This document shows, in pieces, positions 11,801 through 26,392 of a stretch of 64,000 nucleotides of DNA (position 1 is its first letter; each line of letters begins with the position of its first letter). Below the pieces are notes generated by a model that saw nothing but the letters and a program-made list of their open reading frames with translations, made no database searches and was not told the DNA's origin. The stretch spans positions 10,871,965 to 10,935,964 of the forward strand of contig RSEF01000020.1 of NCBI GenBank assembly GCA_003993805.1. Reading direction: 5' to 3'. The stretch comes from Himantopus leucocephalus (lineage: Eukaryota; Chordata; Aves; Charadriiformes; Recurvirostridae). The position numbers and the translations under genes are program-made.

Positions 11801-14800
11801 GTGGTAGGACTTGTTAAATTATTCACATTTTGGACTTGTAAAGGTCCTTCTGCCATGATGGCTCATCACTTTTACTATTTCCACTTCTCAGTGCTCCCAG
11901 TCCGTAAGACTCAAGCAAGCTATTCCAGGACACCTTTTGTTTTATCTTGCTTCAGACTGGGATGCAATTTATTTTGAAGACAGAAGTTTATCTGGGGTTG
12001 AGTGTAGCTTGAAATTATGAATTTATGATTAGCTGTGACAACAGTGGGAACATGTGTTGGATTCATAATCCATTTATTGGCTAAATTTAGGTAATCTGGT
12101 TTTCACAGCACTTGCCAGCAGGCACATCCCTGCCGTCGCTGGTCAGCAAGAAAGGGCAGACGCACGGAGTAGTTCGGTATAATTCAGCTACTTATATATT
12201 TGGACTCATTTTGTTGGTAGTGACTTCACTAAAGTCATGCAAAGACAGGAGTTACTGTGCTTCCCATTATCTACAGCAACCCGTTTTGCACCTAATAGCC
12301 CGCTGGATTGCAGAGAAAATAAAACCTGGGCTGTATTTTTTTTAATTGAAATTTAACCTTGTTTAAAACATGATCCTCTGTTCCCTCAGGCTGAAGAGGA
12401 GTGGGGAGAAGACCCTAATTCAGTTAGGTCTAAGTGCTCTGGAATAAAGTAAGGTGGGTTTATAATCAAGACTAAGGATTAGAAGTTGGATGATCCGGAT
12501 CTCTTCCTTGGCTTGCCAAAGAATTCACACAGCAGTAGGCAAGCTCATCAGTTTTAGATCTGTGAACGGGGACATGAATATTATTCTTCCTCATGGGAAA
12601 GTTTAACAATATAATTGTTAATGTCCGTAAGAAGCTCATGTATGCCAGGAATATAGGCCAGGGAAATTCCTGTCCTGTTGAATGTGAATACACAGACATC
12701 GCTTGCAGAGCTGGAGGAGACAAGAGCCACTACTCTGCCAAAATCAGAGTGGAAAGGAAGTAAAAATAAATTTAAAAAAAGTAATATGGATAAGAAGGTA
12801 GACTAACAGTAGTACCACTGATAAATCAGTCGCTATTTAAAAAGGTGAGACTTTCAGCAAACACACTTTACTGAATGTTCCATGAAGGGAACTCTGTCAC
12901 GAAGTGAAATCAACATGGAAGAAAATCATTAAGTGCTCAGATCTGGGCTCTTAATTGCTCTCTACAATTCAGCAAATCCAGAAATAAAACACATCATAAA
13001 TATTAACAAAAATATAAAGAATTTACAACCCATAACAAATTAGGAATTAAAAAAACAGTGCGTCCACATCTGCTGATCCTCTAGCAGCCCCGCACAGCAG
13101 TCAGCTAATAGCGGCACTCCCCCCCCTTCTTTGATAAGTATTTTAAAAACAAACATCTTTTAAAATACTTCTCATAAAACTCTTCTGGAGCAGCCTGGCA
13201 CAGTTTCAAGCTATCGGAGTGGCTGTGCTAGTGCTGAAGTTCGAGAAGCGCGGCTCTGCACCGAGATCAGCCCCCTCCCCGTGCTCTCTCCTTCCCCGAA
13301 ATGGCAGCGGCAGAAAAGCCAGCAGCGGGGACTAGCGTGAGAACGGGCTCCCTCCTGCTGCTGCCAGCCCTTCCTGAGACCGCAGGCTGTGAAACGGGCT
13401 GCGGAGACTGTCTCTCACATTATTTCCTTCTCCACCCCAGCCAAAACCAGGAAGCACCAGCTAGGAGATAGGCAGAGAAGGCACAACGTCAGATGGAGCG
13501 CTGAATCAAACCGGTGGCCAAGGCTAACTAAAGCAAAAATTCAAGGATCTGTGTGCACAGCCTAGTATTAGCCAGGCTAGAAAAAGCACTAGGAGGCTCA
13601 TGTACCCAGGCTTTGCTTCTGACTTGCTACATAGCTCATCCAAAGGCTGCTGACATCAAAGCAATTTTCTCCAGGACATCCACAGACTTTGGGTCAGACC
13701 ATACAGGACAGCACTGGCATCCTTCATGCCCTCGTGCCACCAACAGCACCTGCAGAGATCCCACTGCTCTGACCACTCTGCTGCGTGTTTGTGAGGCTTT
13801 GAGAACAGGGCTCCTCAAATGAAAACCGAGGTAGAAGTATCAGCAGCAACAGCACTTCAAAGAGATCATGTTTGTTTACGTTTGACACAAGGCATATATT
13901 TCACAAACAGGTCTTGGCACATTACAGTGGAAATGGCTCCCATATTCTTAATACTAAGTAAAATATTCTAAATAAAATGCAAGCCTGCGCCTTCAGGGAA
14001 GAAATATGAGGGACAGTAAATCATTTATTTCTCACCGTTTAGGGTTTTCTATATTCTAGACACTTCTGCATTCTTCTGTTTATTATTAGCCAAGAGCGGT
14101 GTCACACGGCAGCTTCAGCACACACATCCAGTCCCTCCTGCACACATCCCCACAAGGTGCAGTAGCAATGAAATTTGGTCACTCATAGATAACGCTCCCT
14201 CCTCGCAGCTAAAACACATTCCTCTCAGAGAGAAACCGGTGACGACATTGCAGATCATGTTGTTCTAAAAGCAGAATTGAAACCAATTACGTAGCAAGTG
14301 GAGCCGAGGAAAGGGAAAAGGCCCCCTTTCCCTTCTGTGCCTCTCCAGGCTCTCGGAGATGCCCGGGCAGGAAGCACGGCGCAGCTCACCATGAGCAGGG
14401 GCAGCTCCTCTTTCAAAGCAAACAGGGCTCCTCCGAAGTGACGTTCTCCCGTAGCCAGCGAGCTGGAGGAGGAAGGGCAGGACCCCAGAGGGGCTCTCCA
14501 GCAGGGGCGGCGACCGGCCGGCCTCCTGGCTTCCACCGCCAGTCAATGGAAAGCTGGGACGGGACCTGGGGCTTTTGGCAAAGTCATCTTTCCTGAGCCA
14601 ACGCAACCAGGAACTTGGTGGAGCAACGATAATAGCGCAGGTTAATGTTAACTTCTTACGGGGAGACACTGAAAAATTGCAGCGAGTCATCAGGAAGCAG
14701 TGTAGTACTTAAAGCTACTGCTCAGGAGCAGGTGAAAGATACCATTTCCAGACTCTAAACACCTACATTCAAGTTAGGCAGATACAACACATCAGGTTGA

Positions 14801-15129
14801 GAATCATATTTGTTCCCGCTTTCCTGGGAAAGGATGAGCAGCAGAAAGCAGCTTTCCCCTGGCCCTTCGACCACTAGGAGAGCTCCGGACTCCTCAGCCA
14901 GTTCCCTTCTCTCCTCAGCACCCACTCCGCAAGAGTTTAAGCCTCCTTCTCCCCAACACCTTCCTTTCCAAGATGCTCCAGCATCCTGCAAGCCATGCCA
15001 CACAGGCCTTCACTCCGACGGCCTTCTCTCGGACTGTAACTAAGCTGCCTACACGGAGAAAGAACCAGTTTTTACCTCGCAGCAGAACGGTAAAAGCGGC
15101 AACGTTGAGCAGAAGGCAACTAGGCAAGT

Positions 15130-15345
15130 CCTCACGGCCCTCCCAGCCCCTCGCTGCCGCCATCACACCACCAACCGAAGTTGGCCGTCAGCGGAGGGAC
15201 GGGACTTGCGCCGGGTCCCAGAGAGCCGTCAGGGCACTGTGTGCCACCGTGCCAGCCCTGCGGCGTGCCCGCTCCCGGGACAGGCGTCACCCACCAGCCC
15301 CTCCGCCCCCCAGGTCCCCGGAGCCGCTCCGCACACACAGGTTTG
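15130..15345. other. CpG-rich patch
   Basis: About 200 bases of GC- and CpG-rich sequence inside the 206-codon plus-strand frame 14973-15593. That frame has no recognisable domain and its composition follows the GC content. Confidence 0.4.
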
Positions 15346-17917
15346 GCAGAAACAGAAATGAGTTTCATTTTGATATTAACATCTCTGAAAGCCAAACAAA
15401 GCCCTGTAAGATACACACTCCTCGCTGCTCCCTGCTAAAAGACAGACAAAATTCATTTTTAAACATTCGGCAGAATCTCCTTGCAAAGCTTCCTGTATAT
15501 AACCGTGTCACTCCCAAGAGTGAAAAAAACCCCTTCCTTTTTAAAAAATGCAGAATGTTAAATGAGCCCATACCAAGACAAACTTTACACTAAGCAATTC
15601 ACACTTCAAAAGATGAGTTTAAAAAAAAAATTAAAAATTTTACAAACAACTATAAATGTTAATTTTTGTGAACAAGAAACGTTGTTTAGAATTTTAAAGT
15701 AATTCACCAAACAAAGAATCTATTAATATTTAAGAATTTATTCGACTTCCAAGAGCAAGAAGGGATTTTTGGAAGCTGGATTGATCTTGAAAGAGAAAAG
15801 CCACTTTTCTGCCTTCCATTCTAAGTATGCCTTTCTTGTTTTAAACAGGGACTTCAAAAGGGGAAAGCGTTTAGAACCCAAGACTATTCTCTGAAAGAAC
15901 TGACAACTCCAACACAGTTTGCTCCACTTTCTCTTTTAACTTCTATTAGCCCTAACGACAGTAGCTTGCACATTCAAATTTAAACAGTCTTCACTTGATA
16001 AATCTCAGCTACATTTTATACTTTGCCGTTGCTACATTTCTTTTAGAGTGTGCCCACCAGGTTGTTGTCTCTTCAAAATGCAATATGATAAAAACAAGGT
16101 CAGAATTTCAAAGTGACATTAACCTCCAAGCAAACATTTTGCCATTAAAAAGCTCTTACTTTGCATATTCTCTTACTAAAATCAACACCACTGCACGATC
16201 AAAAATGCCAGAAAGGACAAGAACTAACAATTAGAAAACTCCTTCTGCAAGAAAACAACGTCATCTACTTCACTATAAAATTGCATAAATATTAGAATTA
16301 TTACGTATTTCTAGGAGATGACAGCAATGGTACCTTAGAAAAAAAATATCCATAATTTGTCAGCAATGTTCAAGGTTTATTTTTGGCACAACAGCCCATG
16401 ATGTAGAATTAAGTGTTCCACTAGATGGAGCAGGACGGTAAACCCATGCTGAAGGCCAACCCCCTCGCTGACCCATGAAAAAGTCCATGTCCAGCAGTCA
16501 GGGATTATAAGAATTTTAGCTTTCTTCTGCACATTCAGGACAGAACAAAATTTGTTCCTCTTCCGAGAAAAGGCAACACAAAACCCCCTTAGTGCTTAAC
16601 AATACTTACTTCTTCCCACCATAGAAGTTGACTATTAACAAACACTAACCAGAAACAAACAGATAACTGAACACTATCAGAAACAGAACTAGCTTTTCCC
16701 CATTTCTATCAGCTTTTCACTAGAAAGACAAAATTTACTGCATAGTTGACAGAAAATGAAAATCTTGTAGTATTTTTTATTTTGTAGCAACTGAACTTGC
16801 AAAGAGATCCCTGCCAAATGATTGCACATTAGTCACCCAATGCAAAAGGCATCGCTGCACATCAAACAAATTCACACTAGAAACAATGGCAAAACTTCAA
16901 AGAGGCTGCTGAAGACCTGGAGCTGTGCAAGTCATAGTAAAATTACCTCCCTGGTCTCTTTTCAAACAAAGCTAATTGTTGATTTACCTTTAAGTCTACC
17001 TAAACAAAGACCCTTACAAATTTTATTTCATCAAATGTTCTGTAAGAGATGCAGTAGTAGACAAACCGCAGTTGTCCATCATCATGTGAAATGAGAAGCC
17101 TGCGTTCCCTTGACCATTAAACCTTATTTCACCTTCTCCAAAAGAAGTAGAGAGAGTATAAACTAATAAAGAACAGTTTTAACTATTAATATTCCAAATT
17201 TAAATCCTGCAATTCTTGAGTATACACAACAAAAAATACCAGGAATGGTCACAATTATCACAAACATCTTGCCATAAAAAGATTCTGAGCCACACTATAT
17301 TGCTGTATGTGATAAATAACAGCAAACGGGCAGCAGTCTCTCATGACAATACTGATCATCACAGTGGTATAAATAGCAGAGGAGAATGAATCAGTCTCTG
17401 ATATGTGCATGAAGGCACACAAGCAGCAGCCTTGGTGACTGATCGCAGGCTGCTGCCCATGATTGCTGCTGCCGTCTCGTTGCGTTCAGAGAAATAAACT
17501 GCACTAAAAACAAAAGCTACAAACATGGGCATGTTTCACACCAATGTACTTTCCAACTTACTAAAACTTGCTGCGGTGCCTGAAGCTGTCATTGGAAAGG
17601 AACTGGTCTAAGCGGAAGAAGCAGGAAATTTGGTCTTTGAGACAATACAATCGTCCACTGCATTAAGGTGTCAGCCGGTGTTAAGAGCATTCGAAAGCCA
17701 CTGCAAGGTTTTCAATACAGATAGTACTATCTAACTGAACGCCAGTTTTTCCTACCTCTCTGAATAGCTGATTACCAAGAAGTCACCATGCAGCATACAC
17801 CCCTTTTCCAAGGGAGGAACAGTAAGCATCAGGACCATCCAAATCACTGTCATTAACATTCAATAAAAAAATTCGTATATCACAGTCAATATACAGCAGA
17901 ACAGAAACAGTACTTAC

Positions 17918-18015
17918 TACTGTGCACAATCGATCAGCTGATACTCATTAGATCTCTCATAGCAGGCTTTCACACCTTCGTCTTGCCAAAGTGTTTTTGT
18001 ATGTTCATAAAACTC
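17918..18015 (-). CDS. GNAS: Gs-alpha-class exon (GNAS exon 6 equivalent), helical domain
   Basis: The acceptor is a pyrimidine-rich tract ending CTCTTTCAG and the donor is CAGTA|GTAAGT. The exon is 98 bases, 32 codons plus two bases of a split Tyr codon. This matches the family boundary after DCAQ, where the next exon should continue with FLD. It starts [20 protein letters not shown] and ends with [13 protein letters not shown], a near-invariant signature of Gs and Golf. EFYEH and ACYERS are Gs-like; GVKAC is shared with Golf. It joins the preceding exon in phase 0 across a 17.6-kb intron. Strong donor and acceptor and an intact frame argue for a functional exon, not a processed copy. Confidence 0.95.
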
Positions 18016-21000
18016 CTGAAAGAGCAAGAATAGTATTAGCAAAAGGGATTACGTATGAAGAGAATCGGCAAATGGTAACATATTATTACCACTGTAAAGA
18101 AAAATAAATCGTAGCATATTTAACAAAAGACTTTAAACATTTTTTAGAACCTGACTACAAGTTCAGTTGCCTTTCTTCGTTGTTTTTGCTTTAACATTTT
18201 GTAACACTTAAAGAACTGCTTCTCAATCATTTTCATTGAGTCCAACTACATATTGAAAGAAGGGTTAACTTCTCATTAATGACAATTCTGATGGCATCTT
18301 TAATAATCAATACTATTAGGTAACATTTGTGCTTTAGCTTACGGTTCCAGTGCATGTTATATTCATTTGGCTGTCAAGATTATTTTTTTTCTTCTTCTTC
18401 AATGAAACACTACTTCTCAGTGATTCTCACACAAAGGTAGCAAATGATGATTAGGTTTTACTTGATTTCCCAGTTAGCGAGGATTTTCAGGGACTATGGA
18501 GACATCTGTATCTTACTTTAAGTTAAGCGATACAGAGTTAAGTATTTGCAGAATTTATTCTTTTACAGTGTAAAAAGATATTGAACTACAGAAGAAATAC
18601 AGTGATACAAAGCTAGACCACGTTTTGATTGTGTCAACCTTAAATATTATAAGCCAAGAGAAGAAAGCAGACAGCCAAAATGCAGTGCTTCAGTTCTGCG
18701 GAACCTGTAACACAGGCACAGCACCCGACCAGAAGCCCATTCTTTTCTGCATATAAAAGATGAGCTTTGGCTCCGAGGTGCAACATGGAACTGTGTTTCT
18801 GGCTGTCAAAGAACTTCAACAGACTTCGAGAGCACAGCAGCAGCCTAGTGACTTAAGTACACGTCACTGCGGGCATGACTTTTATCAACAGCCACTTGGC
18901 TGTCTCTCAGAGCTTTTAAAGCGTTTTGCACTAAATACTTTTATTCTGATTTTAAGTGGCCCAGATAACTTATTCCAAATCAGCTTTTTTGCACCCAGGA
19001 CAGCACACGACCTTTAAAATAGTTGCTGTATATATTCTATTTCTCCCCCCACCCCTTTTCTTTACAGTAGAAATATTTTAAAGAAAAAGAACATATTATT
19101 TTAAATAACCCTTTTACAGCTTCAAGGTTCCTCCATTAATTTAGCTTTGGAACTGCTCCCTTTCTTGGGATATCACTCTCTTGCATTCTTTTACTATCAG
19201 TGTATTACAAAGAGAGGGGTCACATCCAAATGTCACTTCCAATGTTCCACTTGAAAATATCTTTTCAAAAAAATTCACTTTCCTACCAGAATATTAACTA
19301 ACACCTGAACTGTACCAGAACAGTAGATGCTTTAAAAGGCATCTTAAAGTATATTCAGCGATGCAGATTTTCAAACCATCCGTTCTTTGGCAGGTATAAG
19401 ATGCATCTGTGATTGTGTGATCAGACATTGTGAATACCAATGACAGAAACAGCCTATCAAATGTAAATCTGATCTTGCTTTTACTGCTATTGAATAGTCA
19501 TAACTGAACATACACATGAGTTAATGCACACCACACCTCCAAAAAACTCTCTATGGTAAAATTTTGTTCTAATTTCTTTAAAAGAGATTATAAAGTTTAT
19601 ATATAGTATTAGATGTATCTTTTCAGTTTATTCCCTGCTTTTGTGGACTGTTCCTGAATAAAACAACCCATTAAATTTCTTTCACAAGTAGATAAGAAGA
19701 TTTTACTTGATTTTTAGCATTTGTAGATTGTACAGCCATTTGCTGTTAAAGGAAGTAAAAGATGAATCAAAATCTTAATTCCAGTCCTCAGTTTTCTTTC
19801 TCCCACTGCTGTAATTATGTTCACTGGATGCTCTCATTTTGAAAGTTTCCAATTTTTTGGCAGTTGGGGGACTGTCAATCGCCTTCCATCTTCAGCTCTA
19901 TCACAGCATGTGAAGAAAATATCTTTCCAATGCAAAAAGGTAGAAAGAAGAAAGTAAAGGCGAGGGGGGAAGTTTTCTGGAATCTCACTGTATTTTGAAC
20001 CAAACCCATTTTGGGGTGGCTTTATATATTTGTTTTTAAAAGTAACAGCAGTCTAATACAGAACATCTTATGGCTCACTCAACTTTTTACTACAAGGCTG
20101 GGAAATTGAGAAACGGAATCAATTGTACAAGATTTTTTTGCTGAAACAGCAGCTGATTCAAATGGACACACACCATTTAAATTTCCCATCTAATCAAGAT
20201 AACTTACACCAGACTTCAGATAGTTAATTGAACTATTTGGCAGAGATATGGTTCTAAAATAGACATCTACTTCAAATGGGGGTCAGCATCTGCCAAGCCA
20301 ATTATCTCCCAATATACCCCAAACAACTAGGCAAAGGTAAGTTTACAGAAAATGCAATAAAATGTAAAGAGTCTTCATCACCTACAAACATACATTTAAA
20401 GTGAAAAGAGGCCATACCTTAATGAAAAAGTCACAGCATAGTAAAACTCTGCCACAAAAAATGATACACAAAAGTCTTTCCTCACTACTGTTTCCCACTA
20501 CAGCTATGACATTCTGGCAGAGAACTGATACAAAGGAATTATATCAAACACTTATGAACCCCATCACACCTTGTGGAGAAACATTTGGAGTAGTTTCTGC
20601 AATCAGACTCTTAAAATGGGCTGAAGAGTAAATCCAGTTCCTGGCCCAAGCATAAACACATCGATAAGAAAAAGCCTGGGGTTTATTTTAACAGACAGTT
20701 AGGTATTGCTCCAAAGAGCCCTCCCTGTGTTTTAAGGGCAGTTCTCAACTTCTAAGAAAATATGTGGAATACAATAATGGGATTACGATCAATGTTTGCG
20801 CCTTCTTAGGCCAAAGCAGCAATAAAATACTTAATACTGCCTTAATGTCTGTCCCGCTAATCTGAACTATACCCAGCAATACTTACGCAATCTTCTCACT
20901 ATGGTTATTAACTGTCCATGTGGGATGGAAAAAGAATTTAAGTCCACATTCTTTGAACTTTTTATTGGCATTTCAAAATCAGGATTCTACAAGAAGTAAC

Positions 21001-21028
21001 GAGGAATAGATTATTATACTAAGACACG

Positions 21029-21103
21029 GTGGGGTTTTTTTGGATGGGTTTTTTTTTGTATTTCTTTTGGGGTTTTTTTTGTTGTTTGTTTGTTTCTGTT
21101 TCG
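21029..21103. repeat. G/T-rich low-complexity tract
   Basis: Repeated blocks of GGGG followed by 6-9 T, then TTTG units, with almost no A or C on the plus strand. Confidence 0.85.
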
Positions 21104-21568
21104 TTTTTAAAACTGAACTACATGATTTGTGATAGCCAAATACGAAGGCCTTTTACTAATAAACAACTTTTTGCCTTTAGGGCACATCAAACATATCTGC
21201 ACACATTTTGGGACTAATGCTGGCACAGCTTGCGCAATGCACACTAGGAAGGTGTTCTCCAACGAAAGGCTGGAGCCAGGCTCAGAGTCCCGTCTTGCAA
21301 TACCAGACGCCTGCTTACACTAGTGACTGATTTTGGAATTAAGACATAGCAGCTTGTTGCAAAAAAATTAGCTTCTCCCTCCTCCCCAATACACCTACAC
21401 TAACCACAATTCTGAAATAGTATTTAAGAAAAAGAATAACATAAGAAATGCTCAGCATCCCACTTGAGTCATGGAATATAGCCTGGGGCTACTCTCGGGG
21501 AAGGCAAGCAAAACCACAAGATTTGTTATATATTTAGGTAAAACAGGGGCTTCAGAGGCCACTAGGAA

Positions 21569-21591
21569 NAAAAAAAAAAAAAAAAAAAAAA
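21569..21591. repeat. A22 run preceded by N
   Basis: N at 21569 followed by 22 A. Ambiguous base beside a homopolymer. Confidence 0.9.
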
Positions 21592-24500
21592 TCAAGTTAG
21601 CAACAGTTTTTTGGGGTTTTTTTTAGTTAAGTAGGTCTAATTTGTATGAGATCTCTAAAAATAATGAGTTAGGAAACAAATTAACCAAAAGTAGCAGGCA
21701 AATTTCCTGAAAAGAAATAGCCAGAAAACTAGTCCTTACATGTCTGGTTCTTGTTTCCATAACACTGATTCATTTGCTGGCACATTCTAATATAACAGAC
21801 TCTACAGCAGCATCAACACAGGTTTCTCTTGCACCATAAAACAGAACTCCTAACAAAACAGCTAAAACAAACACATAATACTAAATAACAATTTGCGTTG
21901 AGATGACATTCCACAATAAACAGGATTTAAATGTTAGGTTCCAAATGTATTTGCAAAGTATGGTCATATTATCCATTCTTGCCCTATGCACACTTAAAAC
22001 TGAAAAAAATATTCAAGTTATGTAATTTTCCATTAAAAAAAATGCTGCAGTTACACAATACACACCCAAGATCCTGTTTGAACTATAGCTGAAGCTGTGT
22101 AAAGCAACAGACGTCCACACAAGTGCTGACAGCATGGCACCACCAAGGAAGGTGAGAAACAAATTCTTCCTAAGAATTATGTCAAGATCGTAGCATTTAT
22201 TTACCACCAGACCAGACACTTTTCAAAGCGCTAACATAACCCTAAAGACGGAGAAATCCTTCTATAGAAGGCTTAGGGAAAACGATGCCAACGTAACACA
22301 AACCTGAAGAGAACAAACAGGGCTTGACTTTGTTCAGGCTGGGCAGGGGCACAGTTTGCATTCCGGGCACAATCCCTAAATAAGGGGATACGCTTCTGTG
22401 AAACTATAAAAAGCTTTGAGAAACTCCACTCTCTGGGTAAACCATCTCTAGTCTTACGTAGATAACTGAAGTATCAAGGACCACGACTTGCTGATGGCGA
22501 GGAAGCCTCAGCTCTCATCATAGTGTAACACCACAAAACTTAAAAAGTCGTATTTATGTGAAAACAAATGTATTTCAGTATTAATGTTTTATTTACTACA
22601 AGACACTTTCTCTACCTGCTGAAAGTTTCCCAACACAATGAGTCAATAGGCGACATTTGTAAATCGCTTGTATTCACTTACAGGAATTTACGCAGACCTC
22701 TGGAGAAAAAACCCATCAGCAGAACTCATCGTGTAAAAGGGATGCTTGGAAAACAGTACTTTGTTCCAGAAAGATCTTACTGACATAATTCTGGATTAGA
22801 AAAGGGGGCCATACAGAGTCTAATCAAGTTAAAAAAATCTGCTTGTATTAGAAAATTTCAACAAATCGAGTAAGTGGCAGCAGGTAAACAGTGGTTTTCT
22901 TAGAAGTTGAACCAGAGAAAGTGTTAAAGAACTTGGAGCTTGAGTGTTTTGGTTGTTAAAAAAAAAAAAAAAAATCCTCAAGAGACAAACTGCAGGCCTG
23001 GGAAAAAATACGGACTCATGATCAGCTTTTGAGAGGCATTCTAAAAGGATAAAATATTAGTAGAAAATGAAAGAGAACAACTGGACATACTGACTACAAG
23101 ATTTTGTTCCCTCCAGATACATAAATACTCAAGAGACTTTTAAAAAAATGTTTATGAAGCAATGTTTTATAGGCATTAAGATGTTGGCAGGGAAAAACAT
23201 TGGCACAGTTCTTGCCACTATGACACCACGTTCACAGGAACCTTAGCATGGACATGCAACATTACCTTTTCTTTGTAAAAGATAATATAGGGTGGATCTG
23301 TCCTTCGAACAGCTAATTCCAGCAAAAGTCAATGCCACTGAAAAAAACCCGTACCTACTAAAAGGTGTGTACAACCGTTACACAATGTTGTGGTTAAAAC
23401 TGGGATTCAATTCCTGGGCAAAGTTCACTGTCCCATGGAGTTGCACATTTCATAATAAGAGTTTTAAATAGGTCATCCACTCACAAACCTAACGATTAAA
23501 GGTCAAACCAAACCAGCTCCTCACTGTAAAACTGTATCCTGCAGGACATTTGCTTCCCAATGTGATCAGCTTTCAAAAACAACAGTGACCATTGGTTTCA
23601 AACCCCTTTACAATCCTCCTCTGCAAGGTGGGGACACATGAACTTCACTTCCACGCCAGCCAGGCCGTTCTGCTGCATTCCACTAACGAACCGCGTTAGA
23701 ACAAGACAAGGTCACAGGGCGGCAGGGCAGCGCAGTGCATTCCAAGATAAACTGCACGTTGATTTTCTCCTTCCAGGATAGGCAAATACATGACAAATTG
23801 ATTTATTTTTCATTGCTCGTATCTGAAGTCAAGTGACTCCTATTGACTGTAAGGCCACTCGGAGAAGGAAACCGATGGCATCTTGTCGTTCTCCCCATGG
23901 CTGGGCAGGGAGACCAGAATGTGTTAAATTTGTCAAATCAGACAGTTTAATAAGCCACTCACTCGAATAGGGAAACATCTGCATTCCTAATGGTGTGAAC
24001 AAGTGTTAATTATTGCTTGCTATTTTAGGGAAAATATGCCGATGATATCACAAAGGAAACACATACCTACAAATAGTTGCAGATATTCTCCAGTTACTGG
24101 CACGTGTCCAGAGCTGAGTACAAAACTCTTTGGGAGAGGCCGCAGCGCTCAGCACTTCCCATAACTGAGTCAGAAATATTTTCAGCAAGGATTCACTCTC
24201 ATTATCAATAGTTTTTCGTGCTTAGAAAAGAAGGATGATGCTGAAGTATTTTGGGTTTCTGCTTACAGTATCTTCACATTTCTAGTAGCATGAATTAAAC
24301 AGTGTGGCTGCAGGGAATGGACAATGGGAAGGGAATTTTATTTAAGAAACCCCTGTGAAGTTTGAACTTCCATTTTTCCCCTTTGTTAAGAGTTTCAAAA
24401 CACCACAGTATTTGAGAAATGTGCCAACACACAATTCCGTACCCATAATCGACAAAGTGCCTCTGGTTAAAAGGCCTCACTAGCATATTATCACGCTATT

Positions 24501-26392
24501 TCTCTTTTATTTCTACTTTCACAAGAAGTTTAATTGCCACAGAAGCTTAGTCTGTTGATACTAGAACACTGTTCGGATTTAGTCCTTTCACACAACTCCT
24601 ATTTAAAGCACATCACGCTTATTAGGGAGGAAGAACTCACTTTTGGTGAGAGCACCACAGTGGCATTTGGCAGTGTGGACCCTACTCCCCATTTCGTCAA
24701 GATTCCTCGGCAACTTTAAACCAAGTAATCAATGTTCCTCTGCTTCTTCAAGAGTATATGCATACACAGAAAGAAGGCAGTTCATTAATGGATTAAGCTT
24801 ACTGATAGCATAAAAGGCTGACAAAGAAGTCTTCTATACCATTCCAGCTCTCTCTTGGGGCAGCAGAGTGCAGTAACAGAGGCATTTCAACTGTCAGCTA
24901 TTTTTGTAGACCTCTGGCTAAGGAGAAAGGTTTAATAAAACTCTGAGAAATTTCCTTTGAGCCTTAAATTAGAGTTTGGACTACGTCATTTAGTTGCTTG
25001 TTGTGCAATGAATATATAATAAACTTAAAACAAACAGCCAAATCAAATGACCGTGTTACCTCTTGCACTGCTAAGAACAAATGCCATTTCAAATAATGGG
25101 TTGAACCCGGGACCGCACTGCAACTTTGCTGCCCCCTTTCAGGTTGGAAACAAGAAGTCTATTTTCGCCAGCAACTTCCACCAACAGAAAAGGGTAAAAG
25201 ATAAAATAGTTCCTCCTCATTCTAAATTCAGGCAAATCCCAAGGACAGCTCACTAATCATCTCACAATCCTTCTGAAGAAGCAGAATCTGTATTCATAAA
25301 AGTATTCACAGACTCATAATACAGTCTACATTAAGAAATCTAGCTCACATGCACTTACAATAGAGTAATGCAAAGTTCTGTTTATTTGCTGGGATTTTTT
25401 TTAAGAGTAAAAAGCTTCCCAGGAGCTTAAGAAATCTTGAATTTTAGTGGAACACTGAAGAAATGTCACGTACTCTCCAAAGGCACGTTGACAACCCTGA
25501 CAACCTCCTGCTCCTCTGAAGAGAGGGCTCTACGAAGAGGGTGGCGTTTAGAGACCACCATATCGCCCTAACAGCTCCCGTCAGCCACGGCACCGCCGCT
25601 CTGCGGTGGGATCAGACCTCGGGGTCAAGCGGGCAGCGAACATCCGAGCAGACACCCTCCGCCCGCACAGCGCCATTCCCACAGGGGCACTCGCTCAGCT
25701 CTGTGCCGCTGGATCCCCCCAGGACGTGGCACCTGACAGGTTTTTAACTTTCCATCACAACTTCATAAACGAAGGGCACACTCCCTGGCGCTCTGCTCTG
25801 GGCAAAACTCTCCCTGTTGGGAGCCACCGACGGCTGCATGCGAATAGGTAACTTTGCACGACTTAGCCGCACTACAATACACTGTATTTGGTACTGTAAT
25901 AATGAAAAACAACTTTAAATTTAGCACCGAGGAACACGTGTAAGAAGAGCAAAGAGTATTCCACAAAACCAAAATGTAAAATAGAACACAGCATGTTTCA
26001 CTTTTTTCTTTTTAGCCATTTCTATGCTCATCCGGATTCATCCTTTACTCATCTGACAGGATGTAAATTAAATTAAAATACCACAGTCACGATTTTTTAG
26101 AAGGATGTTTACCAGCACATTTCCAAGTCTTTATACATTACAGAATTTTTATGCCCCCAGGCACTTTTTGCTGTACACCCAAAAAGCACATCCACGGGGC
26201 AATCAGCACGTTCACATCTTGCTTAGTCTTCACCTGGCCTCTCGCAGAGACTCCGCTCGAGCCATCGCAGTACCAGGCGGGCTCACAGGTAACATTCTAT
26301 TTCATCTATGCGTACACCAGTATTTTGTGATAGTCTCTTACGGTGAGATTAAAACCAGAAAATGCTTAAGAATTTCTGTATTAAATTTATGC

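Larger units (their letters stand above)
1..17917 (-). other. Downstream intron, partial (GNAS intron 6 equivalent)
   Basis: This begins at the GTAAGT donor of the DCAQ-encoding exon and runs off the left edge. I searched it for the following family exons (FLDKI, DVGGQRDERRKWIQ and NKQD regions) on the minus strand and found none. It holds a duplicated block with single Ns (1079-1518), CpG-rich patches, a MIR-like fragment, a tRNA-like relic and T-rich tracts. Longer reading frames at 5216-5770 (minus), 8243-8767, 11435-11977 and 14973-15593 (plus) have no recognisable domain. Confidence 0.75.

Noticed and set aside
11435..11977. 180-codon plus-strand open frame
   Set aside because: No domain or family recognised. 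An overlapping frame of similar length (156 codons) is open on the minus strand, typical of GC-rich noncoding DNA.
14973..15593. 206-codon plus-strand open frame, the longest in the window
   Set aside because: It spans a CpG-rich patch where stops are rare. There is no recognisable domain, composition is Arg/Pro-rich as expected from GC content, and good splice signals are absent.
1..17917. Search for the next Gs-alpha exons (FLDKI, DVGGQRDERRKWIQ, NKQD) and for a nested CHMP1B-like gene as in mammalian GNAL
   Set aside because: No matching minus-strand exon and no CHMP1B-like reading frame was seen. Absence does not settle GNAS against GNAL.
22013..22219. Hydrophobic 68-codon minus-strand frame resembling a membrane segment
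   Set aside because: AT-rich DNA gives hydrophobic codons readily. It shows no homology and no splice context.
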